Below, piece by piece: positions 1 to 10,900 of a stretch of 64,000 nt of DNA. The notes beneath the pieces are model-generated. The model did no database searches. It worked only from the letters and a program-made list of their open reading frames with translations, and was not told where the DNA came from. Source of the stretch: Closterium sp. NIES-65 (Eukaryota; Streptophyta; Zygnematophyceae; Desmidiales; Closteriaceae); the NCBI GenBank assembly GCA_948144175.1, contig CANXME010000511.1, forward strand, positions 1,307,001-1,371,000. The letters run 5' to 3'. Each line of letters opens with the position of its first letter. The first letter of the stretch is position 1. A program made the translations under genes and the position numbers.

Positions 1-254
1 GTGAGGCAGTGGTGTCTACAGGTGATCATTGTAGGAGCCCTTGGTGAGGCAATAATGTGCATAATTGCAAAAGCCTGATGTGAGGCTTCGGTGTTTACAC
101 GCGAGGATTTGGTGTGTACAGGTGAAGCAGTGGTGTGTACAGGTCAGGCAGTGGTGTATACAGGTGAGGCAGTGGTGTCTACAGGTGATCATTGTAGGAG
201 CCCTTGGTGAGGCAATAATGTGCACATGTAACCAGCGTCTACAGGTGAGCATTT
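1..254. repeat. 21-bp tandem repeat and 60-bp direct duplication
   Basis: Bases 1-60 recur at 164-223 almost unchanged. Between them lie three 21-bp units of the type caggtgaggcagtggtgtcta (119-181). I see no coding signal. The array lies just upstream of the plus-strand kinase fragment and ends where that fragment begins to be recognisable. Confidence 0.8.
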
Positions 255-279
255 TTTAGACATCTGAAAGAGCGTTGGC

Positions 280-1424
280 ACGTCGCATGTCATGGGCACA
301 CCAGGCTATGTGGATCCTTTTTTTTTCCATCACATCAGCCACACTGCAGCCAGTGATGTCTAAAGATAGGGCAGTCCATGAGGTCTACAGGTGTTAATCA
401 TTTAGACTTACCAGTGATGTCTACAGGTGGGCCAGTGAAGCAGGAGTTATTTGAGAAGCATTGCTGGAGACCCTAGAAGCATTGCAGGAGACCCTTAGAA
501 GCATTGCACGAGACCCTAGAAGCATTGCAGAATACCCTTACATCATTGCAAGGATCCTTGGATGCAATGCAGGAGCTGGCACCCGATGAGACGAGTGCCA
601 AATATTATGTGTGTGTAGTACATAATCTGGGTATGCTGCTGTGAATTGGCAAGACTCATCTAAAGTGCCCCTGCCTCTTCTTTTTCGTCTTCATCATGTT
701 TCCGATTATCCTCTGCCTCGGAACGTTCTCTGCCTCTGAACCCTTCTTTTCAGCTTTGGAGTGCTCATGCTGGTGGTCCTCACAGGACAGGCACCAGTCT
801 TGGAGACTGATGGAGAGAGTCGCCAGATCACTCCGCGGGCAAGCACCTCATTGTCTAAGACCAGCGCCTACCCCTGGATTGTGGGACCATTGTCATTGAC
901 CCTTCCGCTACCCAATGCTTGGTGTTTTCGTACCATGTCCGGTTTTTGCTAGTGGTCCTCACAGGGACGGCATACCATTTCGTGGGTATGCACCACCGAC
1001 AGGCTTCGTTGCAAAGGCTCTGAAATCATTTTCACACCTTGTTAATGACCTGTCGTATCTTATCCCTTTCCAACACCCTCTACCCAATTCACTCCCTCAG
1101 GCATCTGAGTGCCTGTCCTCGGGGGACATGGGAAGCCTCAAAGACCCCACCATGGACGCCCCTGCAGATGGTGTGCTGCGTGTGGCTCAGCTCGCCCTCT
1201 CCTGCACCGTGGAGCGCACTGCAGCCCGCCCAAGCATGGCACATGTCGCCAACGAGCTGCAGGCCATCCGGGAGGAGTGGGTGGGGAAAGAGGAGCTCAG
1301 CGCGGCTGTCAAGGTGGATACACAGGTGCAGGAGATGAAGGATGTTGTCGGCCTGAACAGCCTCGACACCGAACTTCAGATGATTGAAGACAACTTGGGT
1401 GAAAGTTACGAGTTAAAGTTTTAA
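280..1424 (+). pseudogene. Inverted, broken 3' copy of the receptor-kinase gene
   Basis: Three pieces match exons of the large minus-strand receptor kinase. At 280-363 the activation segment is readable (MGTPGYVDP, then TAASDV) but is followed at once by a stop. At 754-838 an 85-nt exon encodes the FGVLMLVVLTG helix, the same length as its intact partner, but its donor reads GG|GCAAGC instead of GG|GTAAGT. At 1,101-1,424 the C-terminal kinase exon follows a CCTCAG acceptor and encodes the RTAARPSM motif and a coiled tail. The Gly-rich loop, lysine and HRD exons are absent, so no active kinase can be made. It runs towards the intact gene and the two stop codons are 238 bp apart, an inverted tail-to-tail duplication. 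The spacers 364-753 and 839-1,100 are intron-like. Confidence 0.82.
457..575. repeat. About 21-bp degenerate tandem repeat
   Basis: The word gaagcattgcaggagaccct is repeated about five times with drift, inside an intron-like spacer of the broken kinase copy. The rest of 364-753 shows nothing recognisable. Confidence 0.7.
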
Positions 1425-1662
1425 CAAGTGGCACTTACACTGGTAGTGAAAGTTGCGTGCTTTCGTATGAATATACTGTACACGCCTAGTGGGTTACCCT
1501 TCAAAGAAGACACCAGGGTGCACTAGAGGGGGCGTTCTCTTCCGAATTGATAGCGTTTAGCTCAGTAATTGTAATGCTGAAGTTGAGAGACCCTATGAAA
1601 AAAAAACGGGTGCATAATTAAACCCAGCCTTATAGTAATTGTAATAAGGGTAAATCACCCTT

Positions 1663-1971
1663 TTATCCTGAAATCTGCTCTCCAATCTTCATAATTTCCG
1701 TGTCAAGGCTTGCGACACCCGCGACAACATCTTTCATCTCCTGCACCTGCGCATCCACCTTGACAGCCGCACCCAACACCTCTTTCCCCCCCACCGCCTC
1801 CCGGATGGCCTGGAGCTCGTTGGCAACCTGCAGCATGCTTGGGCGGTCTGCAGTGCGCTCTCCAGTGCAGGCGAGGGCGATCTGAGCCACACGCAGCACA
1901 GCTTCAGCAGGGGCGTCCATGGTGGGGTCCATGAGGCTCCCCACGTCATTCGAGGATATGCACTCCGCTGC
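1663..1971 (-). CDS. Receptor kinase, last exon (kinase end and tail)
   Basis: The acceptor CTCCCTCAG precedes GCA at 1,971. The exon encodes the last kinase helices with ERTADRPSM and NELQAIRE, then a coiled tail ending in TAA-type termination at 1,663. Phase 0 with the preceding exon. 103 codons including the stop. Its nearest copy is the plus-strand fragment at 1,101-1,424. Confidence 0.9.
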   Translation of the reverse strand, partial: AAECISSNDVGSLMDPTMDAPAEAVLRVAQIALACTGERTADRPSMLQVANELQAIREAVGGKEVLGAAVKVDAQVQEMKDVVAGVASLDTEIMKIGEQISG

Positions 1972-4900
1972 CTGAGGGAGTTAAGAAGATAGAGCGTGGG
2001 AGAGGTTGGAGGGTTCGGGGAGGGTGGAGGGTTTGGGGAAGGTGGAGGTTTTGGTGGGTGTGGAGGGAGTGTTGAAGGTGGAGGAGCTGGAGGGGTTGGG
2101 AGGGGTCACATATGGTATTCAAGAAGCTGGACGGATTTCCTTTGGGGAATATGCTATTTGAGTCTTTGAAAGTACCGGCAGGTGGTGCTCACCCACAGAG
2201 TGATCTAAGTTCCTGTGAGGACCACTAGTGTGAACTGGACGAGGAAATTTAGGAAATACCACAACCACACATTGGGTAGTGGAGGGAGGTGGTCCCTTAC
2301 TGCTAGTGAGAGGATGATATCAATATGGTCCCATTGGACATGAAAAGAGCCAGACGGTTCACTTGAATGAAATGCTTACCCATGGAATGGGGGTGGCCCA
2401 CGGAATGGGGTACTTACCCACGGGGTGGTTTCATGGGTCGAGGTAATTACATACGAGGTGGTCCCATGGGTTAGGTACTTACCCACGGAGTGATCTTCCA
2501 GCTCTCTCCAGCAGTTTCCGAGAGTGGCTCCCGTCCCGTGAGGACCACCAGCATGAGCACTCCAAAGCTGAAAAAGAAGCGCAAATGTTCAAAGGCGCAG
2601 AATGTTCAAAGGCGTAGAATGTTCAAGGCACAACATGGCAGAGGAAGAGAAGAGGGGTGAGGCAGATGAGTTTTTTATTACCTGACCGCAGCATGCACAG
2701 GTACCTATATTATACACACATAGTATTTGGGGCGGGTCTTAATGGGTGCTGACTCCTACAATGCATTTCTAGTTTCTCCATTATTGAATACTATGCACTT
2801 CCAGCTAGGACTTTAATACGCATCACTGTTTCACCTCTACACCTCACTGGCCCACCTGTACACATCGCTGGCAGCAGTGGCCTTGGAGGTGATGGAGTAG
2901 ACCGGATCCACATAGCCCGGTGTGCCCATGATGCGCGTCGTGTTCACAGTTGTGCCCTCCCCCATCCTCAGCAGCCCAAAGTCCGCAATCTTTGCCTGGT
3001 GACTCAGATGAGTGGCATTGTAGCATGAGGGATTAATCACAGTGCATACTTGGTCGCTTGTGGCGCCATCCACAACAGAGCACGGATTCCAATAACAAGG
3101 GTTTGTGAGTGAGGTTGGAGAAATGGTTGCTGTAAGAAACACAAAGTGGTTATGAAAAGAACCAGCCATAGTTGCATTGAAACAACTTCGCCTCCGCTAA
3201 ACGGAAATTATTCTGTCACCTAGTGATCCAGCGCAACCAAGCTTGCCTGCATGCTGTCAGTGATGAGGACGTTGGCAGGCTTGATGTCGCGATGCACGAT
3301 GCCAAAGCCGTGGAGGTACTCGAAGCCCCGCGCCATGCCGATGAGAATGTCCAGCCGCTGCTTCAGAGTCAGAGGGCGTTCTGTCTCTGCAAGAAACAAG
3401 TGGCAGCATGAGTGGCACGTCAGATGAGTGGCAGAGGATGAGTGGTAGAGGATGAGTGGCAGAGGACGAGTGGAAGAGGACGAGTGGTAGGGGATGGGTG
3501 ACAGAGCATGAATGGGAGAGGATGAGTGACGGAGCATGAGTGGCACAACAGAAAACACACTAGAGGAGCAGCACACATACTCGGGCCAATCCATTTGTGA
3601 AGGTCGCCATTGGGCACGTATTCATAGATGAGGACTTGCTCAGGCCGAGTCCTCAAGTCTCCACCGATTGCAAAGCCAAGAAGTTTCACAACGTTGGGAT
3701 GGTTCTTGTCAGCCATCTGCTGGATCTGATCCTCACAGTCACGGGAAAAGTAAAAGTATTAAGCAAGGATGAAGGAACAGATTGAGAAGCAGTGAACACA
3801 ACAAACAGTCAAGGCGTGACAATTCAAAGGGGAGAAAAAAAACTGAATGTCTTAATTTACTAGCATTGAAGACACAGTACAAAATAGTTGAACAGCAAAG
3901 ACACTATAGCAATGAAGCATTTTGAGGCGGTTAATTAAATCTCGACGTGGATTTGAAAATGACGTCAATGACACATGCCATCTCATCACGGCTCACCATG
4001 GTTCACCATGGCTCACTAGATACCATGTTACTAAAATATGCAATTTGCATGACTGCAGCTCACTGACCTCCTTCTGAAACTCAACGTCGATCAGCTTGGC
4101 ACGCTTGACAGCCCACAAGGTGGTGCCATCGCGGGGAGACACGCCCTTGTACACATCGCCAAAGGCACCCGCACCCAGCTGGTTGTCCTCGGACCAGTTA
4201 TTGGTGGCCTTGAGAACATCTGCTAGTGAGAATTCAGTGCAGTGCGAGGCTGCCAGGCTGCTCCCCGAGCCTGCTCGTGGTGTCATATGTGAAAGGAGAT
4301 GCATGGGTGCCGGGGAAAATGCCTGAGCACGAGTTGAGTGGAGTCGAGTCAGGTCGAGTGCGGTCGGCCTCGGTCAAACCATGTGCCGAGTCGAGTCCCC
4401 TGAATTGGCCCAAAATTCTTCTAGGGAATTGATTCATGGCGTGCTGGTCAGTTCACAGGAGATTATACAGAGGAGGGCTCTGAGGGCCCCTAAGTTTTTT
4501 TCGCAGTTGCAAACCTGAAATCTTAGAGTAAGACCATCTACTGCCTCAACACCTTGTCGCACATAAGTTCCAAAATTGTGTAGCCCAGGTTTCGGCCAGC
4601 TAGAGTACATCCACAAGTGAAGGAGGCATACAGGCCTGTAAGATTGGGACTGGAGTGCGCTTGTGGGAAGAGATTGAGTCAATCTCACTCATTTCAAGGC
4701 AAGAGATGTGAGAACTCGATTTTGGCTGGACTTTGTACTGTCAAGCATGATTACACTTGCAGACTTGCCTGCACATGTCTGAGTTCATGCAATGGAAATC
4801 TTATCGCCATGATTGCAAACAGCCACACACAACTGCATCGACAGAGTCTGGTTATTCAAATTTAACTCCTCTGGTTGCTGTGTCTCCCTACCTTTTTGCC

Positions 4901-7900
4901 TCAGCTTTATCTTGTGCCTGAAGTAAAGCAGAGTGGCGGCCAGAAGCAGGAGAGTGACCACAGCAGCAACAACAATGCCAATGATGACTCCCACTGACAC
5001 TCCACCTGCTGAGAAAGACTCGCGGTGGGGATAGCAGGAAGCTGATCATTGATAGGGCTATCAAGAGGACATCTTGACGTGTGAGCATTGAACGTTCAGC
5101 CAAGCAGGCAGGGTTGCAATAAAAACGATCAGAAGGGTGATACTCCACTTGCAATGGAACTATAAAAGAAATCCAGATTGGTCGTAATTTCGCATGATCT
5201 TAATAAGAAGATAACTATACCATGTTTCAACGCACCCCCCTGATCGTCCAAAGCAAGTGAGGTGCTTTCAAAATAATCAGCCATGCATTGTGCCATGCAT
5301 TGTGACATGACTGCATGTATTGCCATGCCTTGTGCCATGCATTGCCATGTCTTGTGCCATGTGTTGCTTGCTGTACCAACACTCTGGACTCCGAAATGTC
5401 TTTTGCCATAGTTTGGTGATGTTTATTCACTTGCCTGCAGATTGCTTGCAAGTCTTGCAGAAGGATTCACACGTGCCACAAAAGGATGTGTTAGGAGATT
5501 GTGTTGTGCCACAGGCAGAGTAATCAGGTGGGCATACGAGGTTGGTGCCAGAGATGTCGCTGCAGTGAGAATGGGAGATGAAAAGGCGGAAACCATGGGC
5601 ACGTCTGCGCATACATTTCTTCGAAAGCTGCAGCAAAAGACATTGCTAATCCCGCAAGAGTCCTCTGTCAGGGCCAACCATGTTCATTACAGCATCTGAT
5701 GAGCATATCTCATACTGCTTACAAGTTCGTTACGGTTTTGGTACTTGCTCAAGGAAGTTCAGTTCAGGTTTGGTACTTGCTCAAACCTATACAAAAGTTT
5801 GGTTCGGTTTTGGTACTTTGCTCAAGCCTTTTTACGCGTTCGTTTTGGGTTTGGTACTTTCTCAAGCCTACTTACAAGTTCCAAGTTCGGTTCAGGTCTG
5901 GTACTTGCTCCAGCCTATTACAAGTTTGGTCTGAGTTTGGTGTTTGCTCAAGCCTACTTACAAGTTCGGTTCAGGTTTGGTCCTTGCTCAAACCTACTTA
6001 CAACTTCATTTCGATTTTGCTACTTGCTCAAGGCTACTTACGAGTTCGGTTCAGTTTTGGTACTTGCTAAAGCCTACTTACAGGTTCGGGTCTGATACAT
6101 GCTCCAGCCTATTACAAGTTCGATTCAGGTGTGGTACTTTGCTCAAGCCTGCTTACAAGTACTGTAATGAGGTGAGACCTCCAATTTCAGCTGGAATCTC
6201 CCCGCTGAGATCATTAGCAGAGAGGTTTCTGCTCACAGGGGATGGATGAAAAGTGCAGGAGTAGTCTCGGTTAGCCTCATGCACACCGCAATGCAGCATG
6301 AGCTAGTCACAGTCATGTGCATTCATCTGCATGAACGAAGCAGCACATGATTGAACCATATATGGCAGGTTGGTACAACGGGACTCTCGGTTAGCCTCAT
6401 GCACACCGCAATGCAGCATGAGCTAGTCACAGTCATGTGCATTCATCTGCATGAACGAAGCAGCACATGATTGAACCATATATGGCAGGTTGGTACAACG
6501 GGACTGGGAAACATCTATTGAGAGAAAGATGCATGCTGTTGGGGAACCACTGAACTCGTCACAGGTCGTCCCAGAATGCCTTGGAACGGCAACTGGGGTG
6601 TGGAGGGGCCACAAAGCGTTAATGGAGATGAGATGATAGATATGTTTGTAGTAATCAACTGGCCTTGCTCCCAGAACTCTTTGAAACAGCAAGTTGGGCG
6701 ACAAGCCTGTGGAGTGCCAAACAACAACGTACAGATAGGTGAGGCGATCAAGGGGAACAGAGTCGCTGAATATGTTGCCAGTGAGGAGATTGGATGAGAG
6801 ATCCCTGTGGGTTGTGGGTTGTGTGTTGTGGGTTGTGTGTTGTGGGTTGTGTGTTGGAGAAAAAAAAGAGATGAGAATAACGGGCATGGCAGCCCACGGG
6901 GGTTCGATGAGTTGAGATCCCAACCGGTGGAGAGCTCTGTAGGGAGCACTGAGAAGAACGAGCAGCATTCACTGGAAGCAGAAAGGGTGGGGGGTGGAGG
7001 GGAATGTACGTAGTTGGGGAAATGTGGGATTGAGTTGGAGCATGAGGGAACGCAGAAGAAAAGGAATTGGGATGGTCCTCGGGGGAAGAATGGAATCATG
7101 GGAAGGGGCACACGGATGGCTGCGGTGCGCACAGCACACGAGCCATGCGAGTGGGACATGAAGAACAAAATGATGTGGGTCAGAGACAGAATTCCACTTC
7201 GCAAAACTCCTGCAAGTCTGTAAGCTTTTTATTCAGTTTGGAATCAGCCCTGTAGTCTGATAACCCCCGAGGGTTCTGGTGAAAGAACGTGGCAAGTGGG
7301 TATGAAGGTTGCTCCAGGGCAACCCACGGCAAGTTGCGAGTTTCGAGATTGTATGATTGTAAAAGCACGCAATGAAGTGATACCAGCGAAGTACATATTT
7401 GTAGTTTGCTCGCCCAGTAATTCAGTTCTCAAGGTACTGTCAACAAGCAGCCAATGGTAGCTGGGATAGCCTAGTACTGAAGTCGTGATACTTACAGGGT
7501 CACCAGGTTGATCAAGGAGCTGAGAAAGGATGGAATAGATCCATCCAAGCGATTCCCGTGTATATCCCTGATAGAGCATGAAGAACAGACAATGCAAGAT
7601 GACGGAGAGGGAGTATGACCGTAATGCTGGCTGGTCAATGAAACTCACTTCGCCTTGGTGCGCACGAGTGGGATGCATGCAGTGCACCGGGTTTCGACGC
7701 TTCCAATCCGGTGCACCGGCTTGCCTTGGTGCATACCAGTGTGGTGCAGTGCAGTGCACCGCTCTGCACTGGTGCGCCCCTAATTGCACCAAGGCTCGCA
7801 CTGGTGAACCCCTAGTGGCACCAGGGCGCGCACGGGTGCGTGCCATCTTTCATTCAACATTGACGAACACGAAAACACAACTGGAGGATTTGCCGATCCT

Positions 7901-10900
7901 CTCCTTTCGCCATCTCGCCCCCACCTGGACAAATCACAAACTCTTGTCGGTGGGAATCACCTGTGGGAGTCACGGCATTTTAACTGTGGGAGCGTTTTGA
8001 ATTGAAGGCAAACGAATTACTCCATAGAATATGACTGCAATCTATCAGCATTGGTTCAGCACCACACCAACCAACCAGCTTAAAGTATATAAGAACAGGT
8101 AGGTCCCTCTAGGGAGTGATTGTGAGGTTTTGGGGGTTAATGAATGTGGTCAGCGTGAGACCATTCTAAGGACGCGTCAACTCCTGCAAATTTCGGCGAT
8201 CGATCCTGCGCAGGATCGATTTTTAACTGGGTGAGAAGAGGTTATTTTAATGTTCGGAAGCAATTGCGGGTTTTCAGTGCGGTGGAGATCGATGTTGCAG
8301 GATCGATCGCCGATTTCAGCAGGATTTGACGCGTCCTAAACTCATGACGAGCCTACTTGGCTCGGACGAGCCACGACCCAAAAGCCACTGGTCGGCCATT
8401 GCTCAACCCAAAGGCCATTGCTCAACCCAAAGGCCATTGCTCAACCCAAAGGCCATTGCTCAACCCAAAGGCCATTGCTCAACCCAAAGGCCATTGCTCA
8501 ACCCAAAGGCCATTGCTCAACCCAAAGGCCATTGCTCAACCCAAAGGCCTCAGCCCAGCCCGGCCAAAAATGCAGGCTGGAGGCTGGCCTGCGGCACTAG
8601 TTTTGCTCATCCCTAGCCTATGAGGGGAGGACAGGAGAGGAAGATGCAAGAGATTCAGCCTAGATTGGCTGGAAATTGTGTCTGGAAGGTCTTAAAGTTG
8701 ATGTGACTGTTGGTCGTGTTCGTGCTTATCACCAAGCTCAAACGAGGTGCTTCATACAGATGAGTGAGCCAAGAAAGCTCGGAGATGCCATTGGGAATGG
8801 GACCCGTCAAATTGTTGTTTGAAAGAGACCTGTGTGTGTGTGGTGTTTGGGGTAGAAGAAGTGAGCAGATGAGATTAGAGGGCATGGACTGAGGCTATGT
8901 TGGAAAAAACGCTAAGGCAATCTAGCTTATCCCGTGTATACGTTTACGTATAAACGGAAAAACGTGATACGGGGACATATACGCGATCCGCTCAGACGTG
9001 CAGCCGTTTTCGCGATCTGCACCGATTCTGCGAAACCTGATTTTGAAATCTGGAAATTTGTACTTTTTGAAGGCTGGAGATTCGAAGAGTTGGTTAGTAT
9101 AGAATTGTGCTTGTGTTTGTGACTATCTTTTATGAGTGAAGATTCCTTTTATGACCGATTGACATGAAGAGTAAAATATCCCGATTGGACTTACATTTGG
9201 TGGGCCTCTCTACCAAGGTTAAAAAAAACGACCGTATTTTTGAAAATTTACCGTAAAAAACGGTAAAAAACGGTTCCAAAAGGTGATTTTCGTCTAAAGA
9301 AAAAATCAACCATATTATGGGACCAAATTGATGGGAAAAACCACCAGGATGAAGAGGACGATCCCCTCTTTGCTTGTGTGCATGCGTAAGCATGACCGAA
9401 AATGTATTCGACCTTGTTTTTGCCTTTTTTTTCTTGGTGATAAGAGTTCTCTAGCAAAAAAACGGCTGTATTTTTTAAAATTTACCGTAAAAAACGGACC
9501 GTAAAAAACGGACCGTAATTTACGATTACCGTATTTTTGAACCTTGCTCTCTACAAACACGGAACCTTGGGTAGGGGCTGGTTTTACCAAGCACCCAAGG
9601 ACTCACTAGGTGAACCCGTGAAGGCCATCTCTTGTGAGTTAGGCGGTGCGCATAGAGCATTATAGATCCCAAAGTTACTAACAGATTCACTATAAAAAAT
9701 GTGGCCATATACGTCATATAAGTTTTTAATATGGGCATCTAGGCTACGTTCTTGAGGGTCTTAGACTTTATCTGATCTACCGTCAACTACCTACCACACC
9801 AAGAGATTGTCTTAATGAAGGGTTTATAAAGGGATAATAGTCTAGCATATTTCCTCACATGGTCACTTCCTCCTTTTCCGTCAATGGAGTGAAAACGCTA
9901 GCAAGGATTCTTGAGTGCTGTAGTAGGTGTGAATGCGATGACTTCGTGCTTACGACATTTTAACTGTGGAAGCGTTCCGAATTCAAGGCAAACGAACTAC
10001 TCCATAGTATATGAATGGAATCCAACAGCATTGGTTCAGCGCCGCCAACCAACGTGAAGTTTTATAGAATAAGTGCGTCCGTCTAGGGGGTGATTGGGAG
10101 GTTTCAGGGGTTAAAATGTGGCTAGCATGACCCTATTTCGGATTCATGGCCACCCTAGCTCATAGCGAGCCTACCAGGCTCGAGACGAGCCTACTAGGCT
10201 TGTCACCTATTGGATGAGCCATAAGTCAACCTGGCTACAATTCGGGCTTTCGACAGCCAATGGTCGGCCATTGCTCAACCCGGAAGCCTCAGTCAAGCCC
10301 AGCTGAAATGCTGGCTGGACAAGGCCGGCCCGTGGCAGTAGTTTTGCTCATCCCTAGCTTAGGAGTGGAGGATATGAGGAGATGCAGAAAATTCAGCTTG
10401 GATTGGCTGCCGATCATGTCTCTAAGGTATTTAAGTTGAAGTTACTGTTGGTCATGCTTGTGCTTATCACCAGGCTTCATACAAATAAGTGAGCTGGGAA
10501 AGGACGGAGATTTCATTGGGAATGGGACCCGTCAAGTTGTTGTTTGAAAGAGACCTGCGTGTGCGAGGTGTGAGTTGGGGTAGAGGAAGTGAGAAGATGA
10601 GATTAGAAGGGAAGTACACAAGTTCAACCCAATGGGGAGATGAGGAGAGTATGGTCGGAGACAGGCATGAGTTAAAAACGAATCGCACTTGAATCAATCC
10701 TAGTTTGATCCAATTGACCAAACCGGTTCGAAACACACTTCGGAGTGCATCAAATGGCGCCCGTAAAAAAAACAAAAAAAACAAAGGTTCAGGTGAAGAG
10801 GCCTAGAATTAAGGTCTGAAATACGGTATCATATTAACATCCGCAACAAAACGTTTTAAAAAAGGATTCGGGTGAAAACCATCTTTTTTTTCCAGTCGAT

